From Hygrocybe punicea (taxonomy: Eukaryota > Basidiomycota > Agaricomycetes > Agaricales > Hygrophoraceae): a DNA stretch of 64,000 bases. Positions within the stretch are counted from its first letter, which is position 1. Each line of letters opens with the position of its first letter. The stretch is taken from the NCBI GenBank assembly GCA_963556145.1, contig OY744470.1:1922001-1986000 (forward strand), given 5' to 3'. The notes beneath the pieces are model-generated. The model made no database searches. It worked only from the letters and a program-made list of their open reading frames with translations, and had not been told where the DNA came from. The position numbers and the translations under genes are program-made. Of this stretch, positions 11,353 to 22,800 are shown piece after piece.

Positions 11353-12345
11353 TCAACCCTCACCAGCAGCATATGGATTTGGCATCTGCCCCCACACAGG
11401 TGTCCGACCGCCTTGGGCATATGGATTGGGAGTTTGCGAATGTCTACTTGAACCATCGTAAGAGGTTCCAGAGAAACTGCTGGAGCTCCCTCCTTCAAGG
11501 AGCTCTAATTTTCCGTTAGGTCTAGATGCACATGAGATTGATACGAGTGAAAACACTACAAAAAAAGCAACCAAGCTTACAGTCGTCTGAAAAGTTTCTC
11601 TTTCTCAATGGCGATGACCTTGTTGCCCATGCATAGTTCAACATGAGCAATGGGACTAGTGTTTCCTAAAACCAGCTGACCAGGAAAAGCTGATCCCGGT
11701 CGTGAACTGGGATCAGCTTTTCCTGGTCAGCTGGTTTTAGGAAACACTAAATGGGACCATTGGTATCTTTGATAGCACCCACATAGCCTTTGTGCAAACC
11801 CTTGACAACCATGACCATAACACCTATCAGCCGATCTCGTGGCCCTCGTCCCATGTTTCCAGAGCCGACCATACCTCCAGTCGGGGCTGCGAACATCGGA
11901 TCCATTCTCGAGAGATCACTTCCACCTGTCTTCACCAGGTTACCCTTCGGTGCTAAAGATACCAAAGATTGAGCATGTGTAACGAACACACCACCATTTT
12001 CGATGATGTCCCGATTATGAAGGGATGCAAAAAATGATTGATGGATATGAAGGACTCATCCTTTTCAGCCCTACAGAATTATCAATCAAGGTAAAGGAGC
12101 TATCTCTCAACATTTGCGCACCTCGCCATCGATTTCCTTCATGTTATCATTGATTCGTAGCTCGTGACCTTCAGAATCGGTGGCAATAGCTCTGCTAGAA
12201 TCTTGATGCATCGAGATCTGATGAGGTTGAACAAGTTGAATTTGACCATTTTGATCCAGCACACGGAAGGAGTCCCTCTCAGTTTTGAATATGACGCTGT
12301 AAAGGCGAGGTCGGGGTGGCTGCGGAATAAAGATCCTAACCTGTG
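11353..12345 (-). pseudogene. Fragment of transcription elongation factor Spt5 (KOW region and C-terminal repeats)
   Basis: Spt5, with Spt4, forms DSIF, which travels with RNA polymerase II. Reading leftwards from 12345, a KOW-linker segment (FRVLDQNGQIQLV, PHQISMHQDSSRAIATDSEG, MKEIDGE) ends near 12120. A short intron follows, then an ENGGVFVTHAQSLVSLAPKG segment (about 11940-12005) and a KOW domain (RDRLIGVMVMVVKGLHKGYVGAIKDTNGP, 11760-11850). After the inserted palindrome come VELCMGNKVIAIEKEKLFRR, an intron near 11520-11580, and a C-terminal tail with TPNPYAQGGRTPVWGQ-type repeats ending at 11353. The NGN domain and all N-terminal parts are missing upstream, so this is a fragment. Introns are retained, so it was copied as DNA. 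Confidence 0.85.
11657..11749. mobile_element. 93 bp perfect-palindrome hAT-like MITE inside Spt5 exon
   Basis: Arms of about 41 bp starting TAGTGTTTCC are perfect inverted copies around an 11 bp loop. The 8 bp duplication AATGGGAC lies at 11649-11656 and 11750-11757. Removing the element and one duplication copy restores ...DTNGPI-A-HVELCMGN in frame on the minus strand. Confidence 0.92.
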
Positions 12346-12399
12346 GTGTCAGCGTAGAAGTGACTAGGAATAGTCTAACAAGCTTCAGTAAGATGATAG

Positions 12400-13330
12400 G
12401 ATATAAATGGTAAGAAGCCGCCGAGTAAACTACTGAAATCTATCGAGACTGGTCGAAGCCGATGATGTTGGGTATGGCGGGTCGGGTGTTGGGTGACGAG
12501 GGATGTAGAGATAAAGGCGGTAGAATGATGGGGAGAGCGTCGAGGAATCCGATGAGTAATGTGTGTGATGGATTTTACTGAGAGACTAATTCTCAGAGAG
12601 AGGAAATGGGGGAACTGGTTTCTTATTATGAGATGGCGCTTGGGCACCATTTTTATACTACAAATTTCTGTACCTAGATTCAGACGAGAGTCCTCAGCCG
12701 ATGAGAGAAAACAAAGGAGAATAAAAATGGAGAAGTAGGAAGAGGGTTGCAAGGCGACCATGACAGGGAAAATGGGTGGAAGATATAAAAAACCATAAAA
12801 GATGTAATATACTTTACTATATCTCCATAAGGGAGACGCTAGGCGCGAATAAGGCAAATCCGATGTCGGGATCCTAGTCCGATGAGATCAATCTTTGATA
12901 TTTGAAGTTCCGTGAGTTTTAGGAGGTGGACCGACCAGGTATGTGAGCGGCCGTGCTAGTCGGTATGCATCGGGTTACATCGGGTTGCGTCGGGTTCGAG
13001 CGTAGATTGCTAGAGACGTTGGGTTCGAGCGGATTCGCGAGATATCAATGTTACGGCCTCAGAGGGTCGAGGACCCTCTACAACGCCGACAGTTTGCATG
13101 CTGTACCAAGTCTAATGTCATGGCCATCCCTTGGTGTTGGCCTATATGAGAAAGAGCTGCAGCGGGGGCACCAGTAGTCAGGATGTAATAATAATCTGCA
13201 AAAACTCATGGAAGGGCATGGGTGAACCCACTCATGCCCGATGCAACTTGTGCCATTGCTGCCATCCATGTTCACTCGCCATCTGGGAGCCTCCACATGG
13301 TCATGGGTGGTCTAAAATGGGAGGAAAGGT
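12400..13330. other. No supported gene
   Basis: A 160-codon open frame on the minus strand (12375-12857) has irregular composition and no recognisable motif, and it does not continue the Spt5 fragment. The direct repeats CATCGGGTTACATCGGGTTGCGTCGGGTT (12968-12996) are short and local. Confidence 0.4.
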
Positions 13331-13335
13331 TAGGT

Positions 13336-14290
13336 GGTCATCCCTTCATCTCCTCATCTCCTCATGCCCATCCCCTCATCCTCTCATCCCCTCAACCCCT
13401 CAACCCCATCTCCCTCTCCCCTCATCTCCCCCTCTGCGTCTCCCCTCATCTCCCCATCTCCCTCTCCCCTCATCTCATCTGCGTCTCCCCATCTCCCCAT
13501 GTCCTCATCCCCATGTCCTCATCTCCCCATCCCCTCATCTCTCCATCCCCTCATCTCCCCATTCCCTCATGCCCATCTCCCCATCTCCCTCTCCCCTCAT
13601 CTCCCCATCTCCCTCTCCCCTCATCCCCTCATCCTCATCTCCCCATCTCCCCATCCCCTCATCCCCATCTCCCCATCCCCTCATCCCCATCTCCCCATTC
13701 CCTCCCCATCTCCCCATCCCCTCATCCCCATCCCCTCATCCCCATCCCCTCATCCCCCCATCCCCTCATCCCATCTCTCATTCGGAGTCCCCATCCCCTC
13801 ATCCCCTCATCCCCATCCCCTCATCCCCATCCCCCCATCCCCTCATCGCATCTCTCATTCGGAGTCCCCATCCCCTCATCCCCTCATCCCCATCTCCCCA
13901 TTCCCTCATCCTCATCTCCTCATCTCCTCATCCCCTCATCCCCATCCCCTCATCCCCATCCCCTCATCCCCATCCCCTCATCCCCATCCCCCCATCCCCT
14001 CATCGCATCTCTCATTCGGAGTCCCCATCCCCTCATCCCCTCATCCCCATCTCCCCATTCCCTCATCCCCATCCCCCCATCCCCTCATCCCATCTCTCAT
14101 TCGGAGTCCCCATCCCATCATCCCCTCATCCCCATCTCCCCATTCCCTCATCCTCATCTCCCCATCTCCCCATCCCCTCATCCCCATCTCCCCGTTCCCT
14201 CCCCATCTCCCCATCCCCTCATCCCCATTCCCCCATCCCCTCATCCCCATTCCCCCATCCCCTCATCCCCATACCCCCATCACCTCTGTG
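13336..14290. repeat. CT-rich minisatellite (CCCCATCCCCTCATCC-type units)
   Basis: Degenerate units mixing CCCCATC, CCCTCATC and TCTCC run for about 950 bp. A higher-order block carrying TCTCATTCGGAGTCCCCATC recurs at about 13775, 13855, 14010 and 14095. All three plus-strand frames stay open for 340-400 codons because the units lack stop triplets. They encode only Ser/Pro/His/Ile/Leu repeats, so coding is not supported. Confidence 0.9.
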
Positions 14291-14469
14291 CATCTTCCCC
14301 ACTGGCACTGCCAGTGGCAGGCCACTGGCATCATCCCCTCACTTAGAGCAGTGACTTAGAGTTGTCTTGATGAAGTAGGATTCTTAGTTGTCCTTTATGC
14401 TACTTATAGTTCTTTTTCATCTTGAATTGTACTTGATTACTGCTATCAACTTATTCTGCACTTGACGTG

Positions 14470-14582
14470 AAGGACATCAAGTGTGGGTCAAGACTAAATG
14501 ACCGTCTTGATCGTCTTAGTCATCTTAATCTGGAGATCAAGATGATTAAGTAAAATTAAGTAAAATCAGGTTTTACTGATGC
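14470..14582. repeat. Putative DNA-element terminus with TTAAGA sub-terminal repeats, ending GTTTTACTGATG
   Basis: After the CT-rich satellite come repeated CTTGATC/CTTAGTC/CTTAATC words and their inverse, closing with GTTTTACTGATG (14571-14582). The same closing word follows the other CT-rich satellite at 40514-40525, and its inverse, CATCAGTAAAAC, opens at 30564. No paired end was found on the left side. Confidence 0.5.
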
Positions 14583-16250
14583 TTGGCACAAGTTTCAATT
14601 AGCTTCTCACCTGCGACAACTATTTTAACACCAATTTCAATTTCTTTTGTACTACTCTCATTGTATTTCCTTCTGTAAGAGCAACTTGAATAAAAGATCT
14701 CATTATTAATGAGGTAAATTACTATAATAAATACTGTATGAAAAGGACAACAGGTGGGTGGCGGCAATGGGAGGGAGGGAGGTTGTCTCAGTGTTGTTAT
14801 GGTGCATTTGCCGCTGGAAAGGGCATGGGCAGCAGGTAATAGAGAATGACCTCGCGAATGTCATGCACGCGTCAATTGACGCGGCCATACGTGTTCGCGA
14901 GGTCTGGCTTGGGGATGGAGGGCAGGGGCTGGGCATCAGGGAGGGGCAGGGACTCGTCGTCCTCGTTCCCCTTTCTGATGACGCCGTCTACCCCAGGTCT
15001 CATCCTCACCCGTCGCTGCCGTCACCGCCATCGCAGGCTTATCTGTGGTTGCAGAAGGTTAGTGGAGAGCGAGGGGTTAGGGAACTTACTTGTGCAGGTG
15101 GGTGCACCACCTTCCCAGCCTTGCGCTACACCGTCCCCGACCTCATACGCATCCCCATCCCCATCATTGTTGTCGTTGTCGTAGTCATTGTCGTATGCGT
15201 CGTATGCCTAGTGGATGGAGCGGTCGGCGTGCAAGGAGAAGATGAGCTCACCGCGGGGGTAGTGGTGAGCGGGATGGGCTGTTTGGGTGGGGCCCATGGG
15301 GGAATTAGGGGTTGAAGCCGGAGCCGGGTGGAGGTTGGAGGTTGTGTGCTTGTTGCAGATATGCTGGTGGGCGTGGTTGGGTCATGGTGGGGGGTCTTTG
15401 CGCCACAGGCGGCCGGGGGAAGAAGGCGAACAGCTAATGGACGATGTGACACAGCGGGACATGTTGGCTGGGGCCGTGGATGACTCAATAACGATATGGG
15501 TTGGACGTGATAAATTCCCAACTTGAGCAAGCTTGGCATCTGAGGGGGAGTTAATTGACAAGAAGCATGTACAATCCCTTGGAGCTGAACACACAAAACG
15601 CACAAGTTCTTGCTTTGCCTTGCACCAAACAGAAGAATGCCTTCTGCAGGTATATAACATCCTCTGGTGCTTGATGTCTGATTGCAAACCCCATGGCAGC
15701 GCGTTCAAGTGAGGGTAATAATGTTTCCCTACCTGGCTTCGTTTTCTCTCGCTTACTTGAAATATTTGAGCCAAACCACAGACTCCGTGCAGTAGTGACT
15801 TTGGGGCCAGGCAAGTGTTCGAACCTATCTCTGCACAAAGGTAAGTACTTACGTATTTTGGATTTTGGACATAATCAACTCACTCATAACCATCAGCTCA
15901 ACTACGCTAATCTTCGGTTCATTCCACAATCATCATATCGAGTCAATGTGGGCTGAAACTATGGAAAACATCGCTAAGAGTTTACAAGAAAGTGATGCTG
16001 ATGGGAACGGCATGGGAGACAGAGAAGAGATCAAGAAATAGTACCAGAGTTTACTGTCAGTGGTTTGCCAATTGGATCGCTTGTAAGGGTCGAAAGTCGG
16101 ATGGTCTGTAAAGCGCTGGCAAGCGGTGAATCGCCTGGGGAAAACACGCTGGTGTTAGCAGGAATACCAGCTTCAAGTTGAGGCTACACATACAATTCTA
16201 CACGGTATCTGCGCAGTTCGTGCCAGTAATACTCCCGTTGTTTTTGGACA
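14583..16250. other. No supported gene
   Basis: Low-complexity GTC/GGG sequence (14940-15420) and several overlapping short open frames on both strands occur here, none with recognisable motifs. The only notable structure is the 55 bp palindrome at 14849-14903, listed separately. Confidence 0.4.
14849..14903. repeat. GTCAATTGAC palindrome, copy 1
   Basis: Arms ACCTCGCGAA and TTCGCGAGGT enclose a central CGCGTCAATTGACGCG. Four more copies are at 18581-18635, 18730-18785, 18831-18884 and 61079-61132. Confidence 0.8.
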
Positions 16251-16257
16251 GCCAATT

Positions 16258-18089
16258 TCATTGGCCAAACATTTCTTGACACATTTGCAGTCCAGTAATC
16301 CACCGAAGACGATAGCCCTCCATTGTACGCAAGCGAAGTGTGTTGAGTTGAGAATCAAGACGGTCTAACTGATCAGGTGACAACGGGCAGTTGGGTTCGA
16401 GCACCTTGACATTGGACAGGCGTTCAGGTTCGTGTGTGATGAATGGATTGTCAGCAAAGTGTTCATTGGGATTTGCTATATCATGGTGGATGCGGACCTG
16501 TTCATCGTCTAATGCCTCCCAATCAATGCCATATCCCGCCACTTCAGCTTCGACAATGTCCTCTAGCTCAGGTTCCTGGATTCCAGCTAGTCCCCTAGGT
16601 CCATTCTGGATCATGCCGAATAGGAACATGTCCCGGGGGCTTCGTTGCCTCTCTCCACAAATACTGAGACTGTGGGTGTTCCATGCTTCCGCCCATTCCA
16701 GTGCATCTTGATTAATTGCTGACAGGAAGCAGTGATGAAGCAGCCAGATATGTGCATCGGAGTCAGTGTTTAGTCCGTCGTAGAGCTTGAGATCTTGAAA
16801 GAACAATTTCCATTTCTTCCCAAATCCAGATGTCACATCAACCCAAAGACGCTCTATGCATATGTTGTGGACACTCCTAGATTGGATAGCGATTACTATT
16901 AATTCAGAGATGCATTATATATGCCCACCTTCCCCAGATATATGACCCCCTTGCAACACCTCGAGTACTCTCCATGAACGCTGCAACAAGCAGGTTTTCT
17001 GTCCCATGGTCACCACGGACTCGACTTGGTAGGCCATGCTCTTCAACAACCTCCATGAACAGATCTAAAACTGTCCGAGCACGATTATTGTCGCTAGCAC
17101 GAATCCCAGTCACAAGCCTGGAGAATCCATCTATAAAAGTGTGTATGACGATCTTCCATCGTATTAAACCTTACATACAAGTCAGCTCAAATTGGAATTG
17201 GATAAAAATAAAACCTGCCATGCTGTCCATCATGGTGAGCCAGGGAATTAGGTCCAGCAACTGAGTATACTCTCCGTTCAATTCGACGTGACCCAAAAGT
17301 AGCAACAGGAGGGCCATGGACACGAATGTATGAAGCATGCAGGCGGTCTCGTGGAATTCAATGTCCCATGTGTTGAAGATGTCCATTGATCATCCTCCGA
17401 CCAAAGGAAGGGAAAGTTTCAAGGATATGGCGCATGATGGTATCAAGGTCATTATCAGAGAGATCAGACATTGGCGCTGTTGATGAAGAATAGACACGAA
17501 AGGTGGAACCATCTTCTGCTTCATAATCTATGTACACAGGAGGACCAGGATCTACAATGCCATACTCCAGGGCACGACGGCGTATGGTACGAGCTGAAAT
17601 ATTGAAGACAGGTGCAAGATGGGTGGTACCACGCAGTTCCAGTGCTGCCGCAAGAAGATCACGATTAATCTCCACCCGAGGGCAACCAGGTTGGCCAGAA
17701 TGGATCAGACGAGTTGTTTCGATCCTGCCAGGATCAGGTGGATCGGCCGAAATATAACTAGCTGCATCGAGATGAGCTATCATAGATTGGAGATTTCCTT
17801 CAATTGTAATGATTTCCTCCAGCGAAATTATGCAAGCATGCTTTACAATGTTGAAATCCATAAGTTTTCCGTCAAAATCACTGCAAGAACGTACTTGTTG
17901 CACCACTACCATCAACTGAAGGCATTCATTGCGGTGAGCCTGTAGCCGAGCGATGTCGCCAACCTGGGTCTTTAGTGCCTGACTCACTCGGTGACCTATC
18001 TCTGTAACAGCAGTACGGATTGTGTATAGAGGCAGTAAGTCCATGAGGATAGGTAGGTGGCACAACAGTGACGCTTCCTGTCTAGTCAC
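16258..18089 (-). pseudogene. Integrase-core (DDE) gene of the kind shared by basidiomycetes and animals, one nonsense codon
   Basis: Reading from the ATG at 18089, a helical N-terminal region (to about residue 110) leads to a helix-turn-helix-like segment (LRGTTHLAPVFNISARTIRRRALEYGI). An integrase core follows: PGPNSL-type start (AGPNSLAHHDG), HTFIDGFSRLVTGI, LPSRVRGDHGTEN and, after an intron, SVHNICIERLWVDV. These supply the expected D, D and E. The intron at about 16879-16937 is GT-AG, and another near 17170-17230 appears to use a GC donor. A TGA at 17358-17360 falls mid-protein with the frame continuing directly beyond it (IPRDRLHASYIRVHGPP). The C-terminus ends at EMFGQ, 16258. The family name is uncertain. 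It resembles 'integrase core domain' proteins that may be transposon-derived. Confidence 0.7.
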
Positions 18090-18580
18090 TGTGACTGTCG
18101 CGCGTTGTCATTTTCCATCGGCACCCATGGCCCTTCCTCCAGGTCGAAACTGCCTACAATGCTCAGGGATTTATGCTGAATTTGTGCCCGTCGATGCAAC
18201 TGTATGCTTTTGATATCATTTTCAATCATTGCACTTACCATGTCAACCAGGATGTTCGTCAAGAAAGTGAATGTTATTGTGGGCATTATTACAGTTTACA
18301 CACCCACCCTGTGGAGCCTGAGTTGCCTGCCAAGGGAGGATGTCGGCAAACATCCTGTTCTGCTTTTCACGCGGTGAGATTCCTCTAGTTAATGGCATGG
18401 GTAACCCCCGGGTACAACTGGGTGTACCCGTACCCATACCTGGCTTTACCCGTACCCGTGGTGACGGGTACAGGTTCTGGTGGGTATGGGTACGGGTACA
18501 CCTAGTTACCCGGGGGTATCCCACCACAATGTGGTGGGGTGCTGGTGAGGTGTCACCGGTGAGGTCTCGAACCCCCTGCA

Positions 18581-18635
18581 ACCTCGCGAATGCAGCCCAA
18601 CGTCAATTGACGTTGGGGTTGCGTACTCGCGAGGT
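18581..18635. repeat. GTCAATTGAC palindrome, copy 2
   Basis: Nearly perfect inverted repeat with arms ACCTCGCGA and TCGCGAGGT and centre CCAACGTCAATTGACGTTGG. It lies inside the 18386-19570 element. Confidence 0.85.
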
Positions 18636-18729
18636 GTTGGCCAGGGGGGCAGGGACCTGGGCACTGGTGCCAGGAACCTCGCACACCGTACCCGTTATCG
18701 GCGGGTACCCACCACATTCCATCCTAAGT

Positions 18730-18785
18730 ACCTCGCGAACAATGGGGGCGCGTCAATTGACGCGCTCCGTTTGTTTTCACAAGGT
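18730..18785. repeat. GTCAATTGAC palindrome, copy 3
   Basis: Left arm ACCTCGCGAA, centre GCGCGTCAATTGACGCGC, right arm decayed to TTCACAAGGT. Confidence 0.75.
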
Positions 18786-18830
18786 TGGATGGGGCTGGGG
18801 AGTTTCCATGGGCGTCCGCGCGTGCTCACT

Positions 18831-18884
18831 ACCTCACGAACGACGGGGGCATGTCAATTGACGCGCTCCATGTTTTCGCGAGGT
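18831..18884. repeat. GTCAATTGAC palindrome, copy 4
   Basis: Arms ACCTCACGAA and TTCGCGAGGT with centre ATGTCAATTGACGCG. It is part of a roughly 100 bp tandem duplication with copy 3. Confidence 0.75.
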
Positions 18885-19821
18885 TGGATGGGGCTGGGGA
18901 TGTCCCATGGGCGTCCGCCTCGTTTCCGTCGTCCATTGCCCCTGTCCCCGTTCCCGTGCTCGCTGTCCTCGTCATCGCCATTGTCGTCGTCCCCGTTGCC
19001 ATCATCGTCCCTGTTGCCGTCGTCCTTCTTGTCCCGGTCTCCGTTGTCCTCGTTGTCCCGTTCCCCTGTTGTCGTCTTCCCGTTGTCGTAGTTGCCGTTC
19101 CCGCTTTGTCGTCGTCTTCCCGTTCTCGCCATCGTTGCGTTCGTTGTCATTCTTGTCTTCGTTTACCCCGTCGTCCTCATTCCCGTCGTCCTCGTTCTTG
19201 CTGTCATGGTCGGCCTGGGTTGTCCCCGTTCTCGGCTGTGTCCCATCTGCTTGTTGCTGTTGCTGTGTTCGCGTTCGTTTGGCGTGAGGGTGCGGGAAAA
19301 GTATTTAAGTAGTTAGTAGAATAAATGAATAAATGAATAGAATGCTTACCTGGGGTGCCCTGGCACCCACACCCGTTGCCGTGTCATTGTTGTTGAAGGA
19401 AATCATATGTCACAGGACCGTGACAGTACCCGTGAGCTAACCCATGAAAACCCGTACCCGGCGGCACGGGTATGGGTTTGTCACGGGTCCCGATGTGGCT
19501 ACCTGTACCCATACCTGGGCCTACCCATAGGAAAAACCCACACGGGTTCATGTACCCGTGCAATACACTAGATTCCTCACACTCGTTTCTGATGCATCCG
19601 CTGAAAAATTATACAGACTAGTCAACCAACCCTTCCTCGTACTCCATGTGTATGTGGTCAGCTGTGGTTGACACATGAAACGTAACTACCTTCAGGTCAT
19701 CCACAACTCATGCACTCATGACTGATCTCGTGTGATAATCAGGTTGACATCAAACTTGCTGCCGGCCAGCTCACACCCAAGCAACTTTGCACCAATTCCT
19801 CCACCGCCTCCATTTTCAACA

Positions 19822-22800
19822 ATGTCTACTCCTGTAGCTCAGTGGACACCTTCACAGCCTCCACTCTCTGGTTCTGTCAATGACCGGAGAGTTGCAGCTT
19901 ACCAGTCGCATCGCCAGCAAGTTCCAACTCGAGCTCTACCAGATTTCAGTTCTCGCCCCTCAAATTCAACACGTATTACTCAGCGCCGACCTCGTCATGC
20001 ATTTCCTGCTACTGTTGCATCAAATTCCACAGCCTCAAGTTCGTCTGTTCAAATAGTTTATTTCAATGTTTTATTGTATCCGTATCCTGTGAGTCAGCCG
20101 TATACCAACTATATTAGATTCAGAACATGTAACATTAGCATGTTCAGCTTGCTAATGGTGTAGCATTCCATCCCGAAGACTGTCCACCAACGCCCCGTAT
20201 TTTCAATGCAACAACGAAGTTAACTCTGCAAATCCAGCACTTTCAAGCATGTAATCTCTTTTTTAATATTCAGTATAGCGGTTCACCTGACGATAACATC
20301 ACTGCTCACCTGAATCGTGAAATTATTTCCCATTGTTCTGACAATCACATTGCGCTTCCTCCGTATCCTGCTGTCCTTGCTGCAACAAATGGTTTGGTAG
20401 ACAACCTGGTAGATCAAGAGAACTTCCAGAGGCTGACCTGGAGTCTGGCTTCGGTTGGATACAGCATCAACCCGCGAGGGTTGGGACCATATCAGAAACT
20501 CAGTCCAGCCAGTTTGCATTACAACGAAATGACGCTCGGTTATCTTTCTTCAAATTCATTTCGGAAAGTCAAGAACCCGCTGCAGGATAGGCCACTGCTT
20601 ATAATTTGTGCGCCAGTTTCATCGGATTGTCATTTCCTTATAAACATTGCATTTGCATAGATCCGGCCTTTGGGATAGTTCAAGGTCCCATTGAACCGTT
20701 GCTCGCACAACCACATCCTTGCTTTGCCTCACGAGCTGTACATGGATTCCTGACAAATTCCATTAATGAATTAACTGAAAGCAAACCACCCTCCTGCTTC
20801 GAGTCCTGTCCTAGCGCTTCATCCAACACAAATGGCTCGATGGGTGAACCTGTGCATCCTCCTCTCCTGGGGTCATCGTTTGTGCCACATACCAATGCTT
20901 CTACTACCCCAATATCTTCCACTGCTGTTTCTGCTGACGCACCATTGTTGGCTTCTGTTTTGTCATCTGCTGTACGGATATCTCCTGCTTCCTCTGCCAG
21001 TACTCTCGCTTCCGGTTCCACATCAGCATCGTCATCCAGTTTAAATATGCCAGCTTCTTTTGTTGGTACTCTGGCTTCTGATTCTGAACAGAACTCACCA
21101 GGATTTCACATTTCTCCCCGCTTCCTAAACCAAGAAGTTCTGTTCTTCCCTGACATGCCTTCTCCACCACCGGATGTGCCTTTATCTCCTGTGTCAGGCC
21201 ACCTTGATCTGCAGTCCCTTCCAGATGCCTGGCACCCCTCGTTTTCATCCTGGCAGACTGATCTCGAATGCCGTATTGATCTGTTGGATGAAATGGACCA
21301 TCAGTTTTTCTTGAAGGCTCATGATATTGACTTGGCAGCACAGGGCCTTCTCGAATTAGTTGTTGCACTGTATTCTGGTCATCAGAACCTGACCCGTGAG
21401 TGTCGGGTTGAATTGGGGGTCAAGACTATGAACAATTCTTCCATCGCTTCTATGTTTTTCAAAAGCAATGTCACCTTCCACGTGTGAGTTTTTTGATCCT
21501 GAGTTTGCCATTCTGTGCATTCTCACTGTTTTCAGGGGTGAAGGAACTGGTGATGGAGTAGTTCGATCTGTGCTCGAGGCAGCAATTCAGAAGATGACCA
21601 TGGACACCAGGTTTTGGCGCTGTACACTGGATGAGGGGTACTACACGTTGGCGCCAAGATTGGACTCTACCCCACAGAGCCGAATCCAGATCAAGTCTTT
21701 CGCAACCCTCATTATGATAGCTATTTTCCATGGCATAAGCCCCGATCCAATTTCGCCATTTCTTCTTTCCAGCATCCTTCAGGGTAATCATGTACTACAA
21801 GATCAGCAATTCATCGCAGCCGTGGCTCCTTTAACTGCAAGAATGTTTTCAGATTGGCCCACCGACAACTCACCTGTACCGGCCACAAGCACAAACCTGT
21901 CTTTGTTGGCAAACCTGAACATTGAGGTATTTGTTGAGAACGATGTGCTTTGTTTGAAACTTCTGACACCAGTATTGCTAGTACCAGGATGTCTCCGACT
22001 TTGAGGCCTCTCAGTTGCAGGCTCTCCGGTCACTTGTTTTCCATGATACTCTTGTTGGGAAACTGGAGGCTACTGAAGTTGCGGCATTCAATGAAGGACT
22101 GTTCGTCAAGATATCTGACAGTATTCCTGATGCATCCGCAGTACGTTCTATATCTTAACATTTTGATAATCGTCTGACGTGCATCATTCAGGCATTTAGA
22201 ATGTCATCCGGAAGATTTCTGATGAAACAACTGTATTGTCGTCGTATCACGGAACCCAATCAAGTCCTGGAGCGGGTCATTTTCCCTCATATAGCTGACA
22301 ATGCGTTTCTTCCCATTTTACATGCCGGCACACCAGAACTTGAAGAAAATGTACCTTATGATGGTCTTCATCTACGCCTTTTGGCCAAGCGGTTCAAGAA
22401 ACATTTCCAGCGCTATCTACATGGTTGTGGCCATCTTGACCTACCGGTCTATAACAGTCTGATCAACCAAGAACTACGAGGAGAGGCTAAGAAGGATCCT
22501 GGATTCCGGGCTCGTCAGTTTGCATCGCTCATGAGTGGATCCATTTTTCTGGCTTTACCTGCACGCGATATGGAGGTGTGTTGGTTATGGTGAATCATTG
22601 ATGATTTCTATGACTCTTTATCTTCAGATCCGGTTTGTCAGGCGGTTTGAAAATGACCACACAAGGCCTGCTGATGCTCCAGCAGACTGGAAGGCAAGCA
22701 AGCCTTGTTACGTTTGTGACAACACTGACAGCCAGTGATAACAGATCCCAGCGCAACCATTATGGTTCCATAGCTGCTTCTATTATGCGGATCTCCCAGT

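Larger units (their letters stand above)
18386..19570. mobile_element. Non-autonomous hAT-like element (1185 bp) carrying three GTCAATTGAC palindromes
   Basis: The left end TAGTTAATGGCATGGGTA (18386-18403) matches the inverse of the right end, TAGTGTATTGCACGGGTA (19553-19570 on the other strand). The 8 bp duplication GATTCCTC is at 18378-18385 and 19571-19578. Sub-terminal regions are packed with GGGTACGGGTA-type words on both sides. The interior is GC-rich: three palindromes, a roughly 100 bp tandem duplication (GGATGGGGCTGGGGA at about 18786 and 18887), then a CCCGTTGTCGTC-type low-complexity run (18935-19215). Open frames in the run are composition artefacts. Confidence 0.88.

Noticed and set aside
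13770..14110. Regularly spaced TCTCATTCGGAGTCCCC blocks resembling a CRISPR-like array
   Set aside because: The spacers are the same satellite units rather than unique sequences, and the genome is fungal.
13131..14359. Three overlapping 340-407 codon plus-strand frames
   Set aside because: They come from a stop-free CT-rich minisatellite, encode only Ser/Pro/His/Ile/Leu repeats in all three frames and have no gene context.
18771..19316. Plus-strand frames rich in Val/Pro/Ser
   Set aside because: CCCGTTGTCGTC low-complexity sequence inside a hAT-like element.
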